NCBI GenBank assembly: GCA_019358895.1 | Contig: JAHHIG010000014.1 | Span: 1 to 64,000 of the forward strand | DNA length: 64,000 nucleotides | Direction of reading: 5' to 3' | DNA from: Tildeniella nuda ZEHNDER 1965/U140 | Lineage (GTDB): Bacteria > Cyanobacteriota > Cyanobacteriia > Leptolyngbyales > Leptolyngbyaceae | Shown here: positions 52,884 to 62,967 of the stretch, piece by piece | Position numbering within the stretch: the stretch's first letter is position 1 | How the letters are laid out: the number at the start of each line of letters is the position of its first letter | Notes under the pieces: generated by a model | The model's database searches: none | The model's input: only the letters and a program-made list of their open reading frames with translations | What the model was told of the DNA's origin: nothing | Position numbers and translations under genes: made by a program

Positions 52884-53011
52884 GATGCACGGTGTAAGGA
52901 ATGCTTGAGGCAGTGATCGAGAACCGTCACACTTACAGAACTGGTAACATTAATCGATGCCACTGACGAGGATTGGGTGTTGGGTGCCCCAATTAATGAA
53001 ATAAGAGCGCG

Positions 53012-55915
53012 TCACTCCGCTTCACCAATGAGTGTGAATGCAGCCCAGTTTAATGGTTGCGGATATTTATCGCGGGTGGACAGCATTGCCTTTCGTAGCG
53101 CCTGGGCTTTGTCTAGCTTGCGCTCCCGCCAGTTGCGATAAAACTCGGTCATCAAGAAGGCAGTGGAATCATCGGGTACTTTCCACAGGGAGACAATGAC
53201 GCTGGGGACTCCAGCGACGAAGAGCGATCGCGATAACCCAATGACTCCATCGCCCGTAATATCACCGCGTCCGGTGTCGCAAGCACTGAGTACCACGAGA
53301 TTGGCATTCAGCTTAAGGTCGAAGATTTCACCGGAGGTCAGCAAACCATCGTTGGGCTGGTTGGTGCCGTTGGGAGCCAGCGCGATCGCACCAGGAGTAT
53401 CACCTTTGAAGCCATCCAATAGCCCATGCGTTGCCAGATGGATGATGCCTGCGTTCTGCATTTTCTGGACAATCGCATCTTTTTTAGCGTCGTTTCCAGT
53501 GATAGCTTGAGTATTGAGTTGCTTGGCGATCGCCTTGGCTTCCGTTTCGGAACCAGCAAGGGGAGCAAGTTTATGGGGTGGATTACCAATGATCGTGGTG
53601 ACAGTAGGCATGGCGGGATTGCCCACCACAAGAGCAGGGCGATTACCTTTGGGCAGGGCTTGGGCTGTTTTATGGGTGAGGTCGAGGGTTTGGATGGAAG
53701 GGGCAGTGAGGATGGTGTGTTGGGTAATCAGGGGTTGGTTTTGGGCGTTGAGCAAGGCAGGGAAAGGCACGAGGAAAAGTTCGCCTTGAGGCATGAAGAT
53801 GACACGATCGTTTTCGTTCTTAAGCAACAGATCGGCGATTGGCTCAATCAAGAGTTGATGGAGTTGGCGGAGGGCGCGATCGCGCTGTTCTCGCAGTTCC
53901 TGTTCTTTTTCAGGTGTCAGACTGACGACAATATCACCACGATCTCTAACTCCAAGCTTGTTACGGCTGGCATTGACAAAATCATTGAGGGACTTACCCA
54001 GGGTACTAATGTCACCTTTACGAAAGTGAATGCTGCCATCGGGTTGAATAATGTAAATGTAGAGGTCTTGATCAGAAGCAATCGAGTATTGCACCAATGT
54101 TGCAGTTTGAGTTTTAGAAACTTGCTGGATCTGTGGAAGCGAGAGTTTGGCAACCTTCTGTTTAGCAATTGCGTTTTCGAGAGTTTCGCCTGAAAATCGA
54201 GCCGCGAGTAGTTCGATGAAGGCTCTGGCACGACCGCGATCAGAAGTTTCGAGAGCAGCTTCAGGTTTCTGAAGTGCGATTTGGACTTGTTGCAGGAAAC
54301 GATAGGTTTTAGCTTGTTCCTCAAACAGGGATCGTCGTTGAGTGTCTGTCAGTCCAAAGCGTAGAGATTCCCAAATTTCAACTGCCTTTAATAGGCTTAC
54401 CTCTGCGTCTTCTGTGCGTCTATTATTAAATAGGGCAAGCCCCAGATTGTTGAGAGCAATTCCCTGACTGTTTTGAGATTTAATTTCTTGTGCAATAGCT
54501 AAGCTTTGTTGGTGATACTCAATCGCTTTAGCATAATCACCCAAAGCGTTATATGCATTTCCTAAATTAGCTAGTGAGTTGCGTTTACCACTTCGGTCTT
54601 CAATTTCTTGCGCAATCGCTAATTGCTGTTCTTCGTAATAGATCGCTGTAGCATATTCTCCTAAATAGTAGTGAACAATTCCCAGATCGCCTAAGGCGGC
54701 TCCTTCACCCTGTCGGTCTTTGATTTGCTGCGTAATAGCTAAGCGTTGTTGGTGATGTTCAATAGCCTTAGTATAATTGCCTAGAGCATTGTAAACATTA
54801 CCCAAATCGCCTAGAGCACTGCTTTCAAGCTGTGGGTCTTTGATTTGCTGTGCGATGGCTACACGCTCTCGATGGTACTCAATGGCTTTAGCATAGTTAC
54901 CCAAAGAAAAGTAAACGCTACCCAAGCCACCTAGTGTATTACCTTCAAGCCGTGGGTCTTTGATTTGTCGTGCAAGAGCTAAACTTTGTTGATGGTAATT
55001 AATAGCTTTAGCATAGTTGCCCAAAGACCAGTGAACACGTCCTAGATTACTTAGTGAAGCTCCTTCGCCCCGCTGATCTGAAATTGCTCGAAAGACATCT
55101 AAACTCTGTTGATAGTACTTGATAGCTTCAGTGTAATTGTCTAGAGACCACTGAGCATTGCCCAAGCCACCTAGTGTATTACCTTCAAGCTGTGGGTCTT
55201 TGATTTGCCGTGCAAGAGCTAAACTTTGTTGATAATACTCGATAGCTTTCGCATAATTACTCAGAGTATAATAATCAATGCCTAGATTATTCAATGAGGC
55301 TCCTTCGCCCCGTGGATCATTGGTCTTCCGCGCAAGAGCTAAACTTTGCTGGTGATACTCGATAGCTTTGGCAGAGTTACCCATTGTGAGATAAATACTT
55401 CCTAGGTTGCCTAGCGCATCACCTTCACCCTGTGGATCTAGGATTTGTCGAAAGATATCTAAACTCTGTTCGAGATACTCGATGGCTTTGAAAGAGCTAC
55501 CCAAAGACCAGTAAGCACTTCCCAGCATATTTAGTGCTTGCCCTTCGCCCCGTTGGTTCTGAATTTCCCGCATGACTACTAGAGTCTGTTCAAAGTACTC
55601 AACGGCTTTGGCAGAGTTACCCAAGGCATCATAAGCACTTCCCAGATTACCTAGTGCATTGCCTTCGCCGCGTCGGTCGTTAATAGAGCGGTAAATCTGT
55701 AGGGCTTCTTGCAAGAACTGCAAGGCTGACTTAAATTGCCCTATTTTATATTGCTGAACACCTTGCTGCAACAACCGATCGCCCTCTGCTTTCTTCTCAC
55801 TAATTGTCTCCTGAGCGATCGCCCCCTGATTACGCTCGCCTATCACCACCGCGATCGGCAAGGAGAGAACCAGAGGCGCAATGGCTAAACCAAATAGCTT
55901 GAGCGTGGGATGCAT
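53012..55915 (-). CDS. secreted TPR-CHAT protein
   Basis: 967 residues. A signal peptide (LFGLAIAPLVLSLPIAVVIG) is followed by TPR repeats of 40 residues from about 45 to 500 (ALGNLGSAYDALGNSAKAVE and variants). A helical linker then leads to the CHAT domain near 620-967: catalytic His in IIHLATHGLLDG, Cys in LVVLSACDTGRG, and the closing LSRSLFVAGVPSVIVSLWKV. CHAT proteases are caspase-fold peptidases used as conflict or death effectors. Export suggests a role outside the cytoplasm. A 34-nt element 33 nt upstream is shared with the second CHAT-TPR gene. It is downstream of the caspase gene. Confidence 0.92.
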   Translation of the reverse strand: MHPTLKLFGLAIAPLVLSLPIAVVIGERNQGAIAQETISEKKAEGDRLLQQGVQQYKIGQFKSALQFLQEALQIYRSINDRRGEGNALGNLGSAYDALGNSAKAVEYFEQTLVVMREIQNQRGEGQALNMLGSAYWSLGSSFKAIEYLEQSLDIFRQILDPQGEGDALGNLGSIYLTMGNSAKAIEYHQQSLALARKTNDPRGEGASLNNLGIDYYTLSNYAKAIEYYQQSLALARQIKDPQLEGNTLGGLGNAQWSLDNYTEAIKYYQQSLDVFRAISDQRGEGASLSNLGRVHWSLGNYAKAINYHQQSLALARQIKDPRLEGNTLGGLGSVYFSLGNYAKAIEYHRERVAIAQQIKDPQLESSALGDLGNVYNALGNYTKAIEHHQQRLAITQQIKDRQGEGAALGDLGIVHYYLGEYATAIYYEEQQLAIAQEIEDRSGKRNSLANLGNAYNALGDYAKAIEYHQQSLAIAQEIKSQNSQGIALNNLGLALFNNRRTEDAEVSLLKAVEIWESLRFGLTDTQRRSLFEEQAKTYRFLQQVQIALQKPEAALETSDRGRARAFIELLAARFSGETLENAIAKQKVAKLSLPQIQQVSKTQTATLVQYSIASDQDLYIYIIQPDGSIHFRKGDISTLGKSLNDFVNASRNKLGVRDRGDIVVSLTPEKEQELREQRDRALRQLHQLLIEPIADLLLKNENDRVIFMPQGELFLVPFPALLNAQNQPLITQHTILTAPSIQTLDLTHKTAQALPKGNRPALVVGNPAMPTVTTIIGNPPHKLAPLAGSETEAKAIAKQLNTQAITGNDAKKDAIVQKMQNAGIIHLATHGLLDGFKGDTPGAIALAPNGTNQPNDGLLTSGEIFDLKLNANLVVLSACDTGRGDITGDGVIGLSRSLFVAGVPSVIVSLWKVPDDSTAFLMTEFYRNWRERKLDKAQALRKAMLSTRDKYPQPLNWAAFTLIGEAE

Positions 55916-55948
55916 CCAAAAACTTCCATAGAGAGCAAGATTCGTTGT

Positions 55949-55982
55949 TAATCTATCACTCTTCGCTGTTGGAGGTTATGCA
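55949..55982 (-). promoter_or_regulatory. shared 34-nt upstream element, CHAT gene copy 1
   Basis: On the plus strand, TAATCTATCACTC (13 nt), 11 variable nt, then AGGTTATGCA (10 nt). The same layout and length occurs at 62266-62299 before the other CHAT-TPR gene. It ends 33 nt before the ATG at 55915. Likely promoter or operator. Confidence 0.72.
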
Positions 55983-56121
55983 CTCCTGTACCCAGGCGCG
56001 ATCGCTCTCTGACAATGCGGGTTCTGGTATGGGTTGAGTGTAGTCAATCCGCAGATCGAAATTTCCTTGTTCATAAACCGTGTGTAAAAGCGGCTGTCAA
56101 TCAACCAGTATTTCTAAATTC

Positions 56122-58368
56122 TTATTTCACCACCTCTAGGATGGTGGAAATGGCGGCAAGTTGCCTACGATTGATAGCGTTCATGTCTCGGCTCACAGTG
56201 ATATCGCTGCGCGTGTTGCGATCGCCATCGCCCATCAGCGCTTCCACAAAGCCCAATTCCTCCTCCCCAGAGAGAGCCAACGGTGCTCTAGAGCCAGCCT
56301 CTGCCCCACGCCCAGCGGCGATCGTTTGTAAGCCCTTGAGCGCATCACGAATCGGTTTCTCGCTTGCCAACACCAGGACTTCCAGCGATCCAGTCCCCTC
56401 CAGCGTAAAGATATAGCTATCGCCCTGGACAGGCGTGAGCAAGGTTTGTCCGGCACCCAACAACGCTTCACTTTCTGCCGAATTCCAGTAAGGATAAAGG
56501 GGCGTCAGTTTCCCACTTTCACCAATCCCAATGACTGCGACATACAAATTGCGCTTTTCCTGGTTGCGAATTTGCACCTGTACCGTCGTCCCTTCCTTGA
56601 AGGTTTTGGGTGTAGTCGCAATACGGCTCCCTTTCGGCACTACGGCAATATCTACTTTATAGGCTGAGGACTGCCCAACCAGCACCACATCACTACCCGT
56701 CACCAGTTTCAGCAGCTTCCCTGCCAAGAGCGATTTGAACCGTCCCGCTAAACGATCGATCGCTGCCTGTGCCGTTTCACCAGGTTGATCACTGAAGGTT
56801 GGGGCGATCGGACGCAGCCCTGTCAAAAACAAGCCAACAGTCTCAACGTTTGGTAAGACAGCACCTCGCTGCGTTTGCCCACGCTTAACCTGTTGCAACA
56901 CGGCTGGAGTTAACCGTCCTAGAATACAATCAGCACCTTGCTCAACACTGACGACTTGTACTCGCTCCAATTTTTGCAACGCGGCTTTTGCTGCCTCCAA
57001 CTGGTTGCCCAAAGACGCATCCAAACTCACGCGCAATTTCAAATCAGTGGGCACACCGCGTATTTTTTCCCGCAGCACGGTGCCTCGTTGCAAATTGCTC
57101 AACTGACCCGATCGCACTTTGCCCGTTGCCGTTAACCCAGTGCGACTGGTTTGCTCCAGTTCTGCAATCTCATTGCCGTTGGCATCAATCACTGCCCACA
57201 GCCCACCTTTGCTACTGGCTGCCAAACTCAACGAAGAGGTGCCCCCCAGCCAGTACTCCACCTGTCCATCTGGTTTGACAGTACGCACGACTGCTTCTGC
57301 CCAGGGCTGATTCGGAGTGAGGAAATAGGCTCGTTTTTCTTCGTTGCTAACTGGATTGGCGGCAAAGAGGGGGAATTGCTCCACGGGATATTTGGTGTTG
57401 GCAGCTAAATCTTTGGTGCTACGAGCCAGGTTGACAAACGCCGACTTAATGGATTCCTTTGTATCCGATTGCCAGAGGTAGCGAGTCAGCAGGTAGGTAA
57501 AGGCTCCAGCATGGAATGTTTCGTTATCGAAGGCAGCATCAGCCGCGTATTGGTCAAACTGGGCAGAGCCGATCGCCACGCCTTTGGCAATCCCTTGTTT
57601 CCGCAATGCCAACAACTTCGTTTCGTCAAGGTCTTTCATCAGACGGTGTTGCAGTTCCAGTTCTGCTGGACTGGGTTTCGCGTAGCGATCGCCATCCACC
57701 CGCGACGGCACCGCGCGAAAGGTGAGTCCACCACGAGTGCCGCCCCCCGAATGGCAGCTATCAAGGACGGCTGTGACCAACTCGGTTTTGAGCGATCGCG
57801 TCAAGAGAAACAATGTCTTTCCCATAATGTCTTGCACAATAGCAGGGTCACTGGTGAGGCGATCGGTGGGCACCATCGTCCCGTTCAGGCGATCGGTATT
57901 GGGCATTTTCTCACCATTGATAATCAGCTCTGGAATGGGGTATGGATCAATAATGCGGGAACCATGCCCAGAGTAATGAAAGACAACCACGTCCCCAGAC
58001 TTCGCTTGACCGAGGTGAGTTGTGAACGCCGTCAGGATATTGTCGCGCGTTGGTTTGAGGGGTTCAGAGTCTGTCACAGCCAATCTTTGATCTGCTACTA
58101 CCAAAATATCTTTGGGGTTGAAGCCAAACCGATGCACCAGCAATTCCCACTGCAACTCCACATCGGTTAAACACCCTTTGAGGTTGGGAATCTTGTCTGG
58201 ATAGGCATTCACCCCCACCAGTAGCGCCAACTTCCGCCCTGGCGTACCCTGCGCCAGAACGCGCCCATACTGCTCTGCCCGCTGTCGGATATCCCACTGG
58301 CTCAACCCCAGGCTTGCCAGAGTTGCACCAGCCGCTTGCAGAAAATGACGACGCTTGATGGGGGACAT
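56122..58368 (-). CDS. caspase-like (metacaspase/C14) peptidase with DUF4384-like C-terminus
   Basis: 748 residues from ATG 58368 (MSPIKRRHFLQAAGATLASL). The start resembles a twin-arginine signal (KRRHFLQ followed by a hydrophobic stretch). The C14 domain has ALLVGVNAYP, catalytic H in VVFHYSGHGSRI and C in VLDSCHSGGG. The C-terminal part has RNLYVAVIGIGESGKLTPLY, GTGSLEVLVLAS and EKPI, the DUF4384-type beta domain. A longer frame up to 58455 has no support. Prokaryotic caspases cleave after basic residues and are linked to stress death. It sits between two CHAT-TPR genes on the same strand. Confidence 0.9.
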   Translation of the reverse strand: MSPIKRRHFLQAAGATLASLGLSQWDIRQRAEQYGRVLAQGTPGRKLALLVGVNAYPDKIPNLKGCLTDVELQWELLVHRFGFNPKDILVVADQRLAVTDSEPLKPTRDNILTAFTTHLGQAKSGDVVVFHYSGHGSRIIDPYPIPELIINGEKMPNTDRLNGTMVPTDRLTSDPAIVQDIMGKTLFLLTRSLKTELVTAVLDSCHSGGGTRGGLTFRAVPSRVDGDRYAKPSPAELELQHRLMKDLDETKLLALRKQGIAKGVAIGSAQFDQYAADAAFDNETFHAGAFTYLLTRYLWQSDTKESIKSAFVNLARSTKDLAANTKYPVEQFPLFAANPVSNEEKRAYFLTPNQPWAEAVVRTVKPDGQVEYWLGGTSSLSLAASSKGGLWAVIDANGNEIAELEQTSRTGLTATGKVRSGQLSNLQRGTVLREKIRGVPTDLKLRVSLDASLGNQLEAAKAALQKLERVQVVSVEQGADCILGRLTPAVLQQVKRGQTQRGAVLPNVETVGLFLTGLRPIAPTFSDQPGETAQAAIDRLAGRFKSLLAGKLLKLVTGSDVVLVGQSSAYKVDIAVVPKGSRIATTPKTFKEGTTVQVQIRNQEKRNLYVAVIGIGESGKLTPLYPYWNSAESEALLGAGQTLLTPVQGDSYIFTLEGTGSLEVLVLASEKPIRDALKGLQTIAAGRGAEAGSRAPLALSGEEELGFVEALMGDGDRNTRSDITVSRDMNAINRRQLAAISTILEVVK

Positions 58369-58514
58369 AATGGAACCGTTCTCCTGTAAAAATATGGATT
58401 GGTTTTGCAGCAAGCGCTTTGTCCAGAGGCATGGCTCTAAGACATCCAACAGCATATCCCTCCGGCACTTGGGAAGGTTTTGCAGCGATTAGCCAACAGC
58501 TAATTGCTAACGAC

Positions 58515-61500
58515 TTACAGCCCATTGCCAATCAAAATAAATGGTGCCCAATAGTAGGGATGGGTATAGTCGGGCGATCGCTGGACAGGAAGTTGCTTAC
58601 CCGGTTTAGCTGTCACTACTAACGCAGCATCGCCACCTCTAGGAGCATCTTTCTCAGTCTTTTTGCCTGTCATCAAGTCAAGTTGAGCTTGGCGCATAGC
58701 CTCTGATTTCGTTTTGCCTTCAGCCAGGTGACGATAAAATTCTTGCATCAGCAAACCCGTGCTAGCATCACTGACATTCCAGAGGGACGCAACTACGCTT
58801 TTAACACCCTTCTCAAAAAAGGCATTACCAACGCTAGAGATTTCAATACCATCAGCAGTTTGGCTGGCAAGAGCCGTTTGGCAAGCAGAGAGTACGACGA
58901 GGTTAACACCTGGTAATCCGTAGAGCGCAAGCATTTCAGAGATCTTTAGCTTGCTGCCGTTGCCAAGCAAAATATAGGATTGCTCTTGAATGCCACCAAC
59001 AAATTGACCGTGAGTGGCAATGTGGAGGATTTGACGATTAGGTAAATATTGTTCCAGGATCGCGGCGGTAAATTGCTGATTGAGGAATTTGCGACCAGGG
59101 AATCTTCCGGTTTTGTCGCGATTATCGGTCTCGTCGCGCAGGATGGCGTTCAGTTCGCCTTCCACAGCGGGGAGGGGATAAGGGAAATCGGGTGGCTTGG
59201 CAGCGGAGAGACCGAGGGCAAGGACTTTAGTGTGCTTACTATCAGTGGGAAGACGCTCGCTGCGGGTAGAATCAGCGGAGACAATTGTGGCAACGGTGTA
59301 ATCTTGGATGAGGTATTTTTGACCGTTGAAGAGGGCACTCATAGGGATATAGCGGGTGACACGATCGAGCGCAAACACGAGATGTTCAATTTTTGGAACG
59401 TCTTTGGTGCCTTGCAGTTCTGTTTGCAGATCCTTGGGAAATAGCCAGATATAAAGCTGCTGGCTGACGGCTTTGAAAGCAGCAGTATCGGCAGCAGTGC
59501 AAGGATTCTTCTCGCATCGTTTCATGAGATCTCGGAATTCCTGTACCTTGTCGGACAGTTGCTTTTGACTAACATCGACCTCGAACGATCGCAGCACTTC
59601 ACTCTGAGTTGCCAGCACAATCCACAAACGTTTGTCAGTCACCAGTGTATAGATCAACGCCGTGTTGGGCTGGGCTTTGATGATTTCTTGGGCTTTGGCA
59701 TTCAGAGGATTTTTCGGATCAAGGAAGTTCTTTTCATCGTTTGCCTTACGATCTTGGAGTGCCTGCTCAAAGGATTTAACAACTTTTTCGTATTCATCTT
59801 TGGCTTGCTTACGCTGTCGCCGGAGATCTTCACAGGGATCGTTTTTGTCTTCGCATTGTTTGAGCTGTTGTGCAAAGGTAATGTAGGTTGTATGTTTGGC
59901 AATAATGGTCTTCTCAGCGGCATCCAATTCAATGGTTTTGCCGTTCTTATCAACTTTTGCTCTAACGATAGGATCGAAGTCTTTCAATTCCTGTACTTTT
60001 AGCAGTTCCAATACTTCTTGGGCTTCCAGAATCCGCCCTTGAGTAAGCAGCAATTCTGCTAACTGACGGTAAATTTCACTAGTTTTCTGGCGTCCCAATC
60101 CTTGAACAGCCTGCAAGAACAATTGCTGTGAATCTGGAGATGATTTCTGGATATAACTGCGGATTTTTTCAATTTGATTAATAGCTTGTTTATAGTAAGC
60201 GATTGCAGAGACGGGCATATTTAAATCTTGATAAACCTGAGCTATTCCTATTTTTGCCCTATAGGAATAGACGAAGGATTTACTGCCTATGACTTCTCGG
60301 TAAGCTGCAATCGACTGGTCGAACTGACGCTGCTTGCGATAGATATTACCCAAAACATAAAGGGCGAGTCCCTCAATATCTCGGTTTTTCATATTGCGTG
60401 CGATTGATAAGCTACGCTGAGTGAATTCATAAGCTTTTGAATAACTTTCAGCATCTGTATGCCACCAGCCTAAATAAGCAGTTGAAATCGCTTCAAGAAG
60501 TGGATTTTTAGCCTGTTGTGCCGCTATCAAACTTTGTTGAAGAACCTTTTCTGCTCGTACATCGCCTTGCCCGTAGTATGCAGAAGTTAAACTAAGTAAA
60601 GCTATAGCTTCAATTGCTGGATCTTTGATGTTTTGATTGATTGTTTTGATTCTTTCAGCAGACTCGACGCTGCCTGGATAATTCCCGATCAGAAAGTATA
60701 TATCACTTAGATTTACAAGCACAATTATCTCAGCCTGGGGATTTTTAGTCTTTTGGGCAGTTCTCAAGGCTTGTTGAAAATATTTAATTGCCTCAGGATA
60801 GTCATTGAATTGATTAGCATAAAGACTACCAAGAGCATTTAGAACTTTTGACTCACGAAAACTATCCTTCGCCTGCTTCGCCGTAGCAATCGATTGCTGA
60901 TAATTCTTTATTGCTTCTGCATAGTCTTTCAATGCAACGTTAAGATCTGCAATCACTGCGAATGCTCTAGCGCGTGCAGAAAAGTTTTCAGTTCCTTCCG
61001 TCAGCTTTAAACCTTTCTGAGCCAATTTTAACACTCGTTGGTATTCCGTTTGTGATGCAGTAATCTGACCTGAAGAGTTAGCAATATCTAGCAGGGCTTC
61101 GATTTGTAGTTCCCGCTCTTGAATCTTCTCAGCGACCTTCAATCCCTGCTGATAATATCTAATTGCCTCATGATAATCGTTGAGGCTATCATTGTAGATA
61201 TCACCAATTTGATTAAGAAGGCGGGCTTCTCGCCATCCCTCATGCGCTTCCTGTGCGTTTTTAGTAGCTTGCTGGAGGTAACTGATCGACTTCTCATAAT
61301 CCTTTAAATAGTACTGAGCAGTACCCAGAATAGCGAATGCTCTGGCTTTGCCAGATAGGCTATTAGTACTCTCTGCAAGTTTTAAACCTTGTTGAGCGAA
61401 TTTAGTTGCCTTTTGGTGATCTACTTGAGAAGTGGCAAAAAGAGAAGTAGTGTTGGCTATATTCAGTAATATATCAATCTGCAATACATAATCTTTAATT

Positions 61501-62234
61501 TCTTCTGAAATTTGTAGTCCTTTTTGGTAGGATTCAATCGCTTTTCGATAGTCTTTTAAATCGTTACTGTAAATATCGCCAACAGTACTAAGAGTAGACG
61601 CTTGACTATATTTTTCCTTCGCATCTCTAGCAGTAAGAATTAGCTGCTGATAGTACTCGATAGCTTTAATACTTTCACTTTTTCCTTGGTAAAGTCTGCC
61701 TAGATTACCAAGCACGATTTGCATTAGTTTAAAGTTGTTCTCGGCTTTCGCAGTGCTTAGTGACTGATTATACAGCTCGATCGCTTTTGTTATATTTTTT
61801 AATCCTTTATATGCATTACCGAGGTTATTGAGTGTCCTCCCTTCCAAATCTAGATCTTTGATCTCACGAGCAATTACTAATGTCTGCTGCTGATATTCCA
61901 GCGATTTAGCGTAATCGCTCAAAATAAAATATATATTGCCAATACTCCGAAGGGTGTGTCCCTCCTGTTGGCGCTCTCCAACTTTTTGGTAAATTACCAG
62001 AGCTTGCTGAAATGTCTTTAACGCCTCCTGATACTGCTTTTGTTCCAGTTGCTTATTTCCTTGCTCGAACAGGCGATTTGCTTCACGCAAAGCTGCACTG
62101 CCCTCCTCTGCCTTCTGATTTTGCGCGATCGCCGTTTGAGCGATCGCAGGTGAAACCACAGTGGGGATTGATGGACTCAGGCAAATGCAAATAGTGGCAA
62201 TTGCCAGACCAGCAGACTTCAGGTGATGCATCAA
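58515..62234 (-). CDS. secreted TPR-CHAT protein, longer paralog
   Basis: 1239 residues. A signal peptide (IATICICLSPSIPTVVSPAIA) precedes many TPR repeats (ANRLFEQGNKQLEQKQYQEA and others) up to about 700. A helical linker with an Asp/Lys-rich part (LKQCEDKNDPCEDLRRQRKQ) follows. The CHAT domain has His in ILHIATHGQFVGG and Cys in LVVLSACQTALA, then VGNAFFEKGVKSVVASLWNV. TPR spacing is less regular than in the 967-residue paralog. It carries the same 34-nt upstream element, 31 nt before its ATG. Likely co-regulated with the other CHAT gene. Confidence 0.92.
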   Translation of the reverse strand: MMHHLKSAGLAIATICICLSPSIPTVVSPAIAQTAIAQNQKAEEGSAALREANRLFEQGNKQLEQKQYQEALKTFQQALVIYQKVGERQQEGHTLRSIGNIYFILSDYAKSLEYQQQTLVIAREIKDLDLEGRTLNNLGNAYKGLKNITKAIELYNQSLSTAKAENNFKLMQIVLGNLGRLYQGKSESIKAIEYYQQLILTARDAKEKYSQASTLSTVGDIYSNDLKDYRKAIESYQKGLQISEEIKDYVLQIDILLNIANTTSLFATSQVDHQKATKFAQQGLKLAESTNSLSGKARAFAILGTAQYYLKDYEKSISYLQQATKNAQEAHEGWREARLLNQIGDIYNDSLNDYHEAIRYYQQGLKVAEKIQERELQIEALLDIANSSGQITASQTEYQRVLKLAQKGLKLTEGTENFSARARAFAVIADLNVALKDYAEAIKNYQQSIATAKQAKDSFRESKVLNALGSLYANQFNDYPEAIKYFQQALRTAQKTKNPQAEIIVLVNLSDIYFLIGNYPGSVESAERIKTINQNIKDPAIEAIALLSLTSAYYGQGDVRAEKVLQQSLIAAQQAKNPLLEAISTAYLGWWHTDAESYSKAYEFTQRSLSIARNMKNRDIEGLALYVLGNIYRKQRQFDQSIAAYREVIGSKSFVYSYRAKIGIAQVYQDLNMPVSAIAYYKQAINQIEKIRSYIQKSSPDSQQLFLQAVQGLGRQKTSEIYRQLAELLLTQGRILEAQEVLELLKVQELKDFDPIVRAKVDKNGKTIELDAAEKTIIAKHTTYITFAQQLKQCEDKNDPCEDLRRQRKQAKDEYEKVVKSFEQALQDRKANDEKNFLDPKNPLNAKAQEIIKAQPNTALIYTLVTDKRLWIVLATQSEVLRSFEVDVSQKQLSDKVQEFRDLMKRCEKNPCTAADTAAFKAVSQQLYIWLFPKDLQTELQGTKDVPKIEHLVFALDRVTRYIPMSALFNGQKYLIQDYTVATIVSADSTRSERLPTDSKHTKVLALGLSAAKPPDFPYPLPAVEGELNAILRDETDNRDKTGRFPGRKFLNQQFTAAILEQYLPNRQILHIATHGQFVGGIQEQSYILLGNGSKLKISEMLALYGLPGVNLVVLSACQTALASQTADGIEISSVGNAFFEKGVKSVVASLWNVSDASTGLLMQEFYRHLAEGKTKSEAMRQAQLDLMTGKKTEKDAPRGGDAALVVTAKPGKQLPVQRSPDYTHPYYWAPFILIGNGL

Positions 62235-62265
62235 AAAATCCTCTAGGGGTAGAGAAGCTCATCAG

Positions 62266-62299
62266 TAATCTATCACTCTCGTTTGCGAGAGGTTATGCA
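62266..62299 (-). promoter_or_regulatory. shared 34-nt upstream element, CHAT gene copy 2
   Basis: TAATCTATCACTC, 11 variable nt, AGGTTATGCA, as at 55949-55982. Here the variable part allows a perfect hairpin CTCTCG-TTTG-CGAGAG. It lies 31 nt before the ATG at 62234. Confidence 0.72.
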
Positions 62300-62387
62300 G
62301 TGTAAAGCTGATAGCTAGAAGCAGCAGCAGATATGATAGGTGTATTCAGTAATGCGCGATCGCCGTTCAGCCATCCAGGTACACGCC

Positions 62388-62882
62388 ATGTCTGTTGCCA
62401 CCAAACTCATGACACTTGAAGAGTATCTGAACTATGACGATGGCACCGATACCCGCTACGAATTGGTCAACGGGGAACTGATTGCCATGCCGCCCGAAAG
62501 TGTCCTCAATCACCAAATTGCCTCTTTCCTGTTTGCCTCCTTTTTGCAACTGGGGATTCTTTACTACTGTTTAAGCATTGGGGCGCAGATTGCAGTCAGT
62601 GGCTACCGCGCAACCGCACGACAACCCGATTTAATTGTTTTGTCAGAAGAAGTGGCAACAGCATTGGAGGGAGCAAGCCAGGATCTCATTACCCACGATA
62701 TGCCACCGCCCCAGCTAGTGGTAGAAGTGGTTAGCCCCAAGCAAGAAAATCGCGATTACCGTTATAAACGCACTGAATATGTCGCCCGGCAGATTCCTGA
62801 GTATTGGATTGTAGACCCGATCGCTCAAAAGATCACCGTCCTGGAATGGGTTGATGGTTTGTACGAGGAAATGGTGTACTAG
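62388..62882 (+). CDS. Uma2-family protein (PD-(D/E)XK fold)
   Basis: 164 residues from ATG 62388 (MSVATKLMTLEEYLNYDDGT). Family motifs are in order: RYELVNGELIAMPPES, the NHQIAS pair, RQPDLIVLSEEVATAL, PPQLVVEVVSPKQENRDYRY and IPEYWIVDPIAQKITVLEW. Uma2/DUF820 proteins have a restriction-nuclease-like fold and are very abundant in cyanobacteria. Catalytic residues D and E-x-V look present (PDLIV, LVVEVVSP). Their targets are unknown. It lies alone between divergent and convergent neighbours; an ATG at 62355 is less likely. Confidence 0.9.
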   Translation: MSVATKLMTLEEYLNYDDGTDTRYELVNGELIAMPPESVLNHQIASFLFASFLQLGILYYCLSIGAQIAVSGYRATARQPDLIVLSEEVATALEGASQDLITHDMPPPQLVVEVVSPKQENRDYRYKRTEYVARQIPEYWIVDPIAQKITVLEWVDGLYEEMVY

Positions 62883-62967
62883 GGCGATCAGTCCATCCGT
62901 TCGCCCCAGTTTTCCACCTTAAATGTGACGGCTGCAATGGTTTTAAGCGCAGGACGCTGAGTGAGGT

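Noticed and set aside
53426-54193. Plus-strand frame of 255 residues
   Set aside because: Lies within the CHAT domain coding region on the other strand; shadow frame.
54400-55760. Periodic DNA of about 120 nt as a satellite-type repeat
   Set aside because: It encodes the 40-residue TPR units of the CHAT protein and stays in frame.
57469-58170. Plus-strand frame of 233 residues
   Set aside because: Lies within the caspase gene on the other strand; no recognisable domain.
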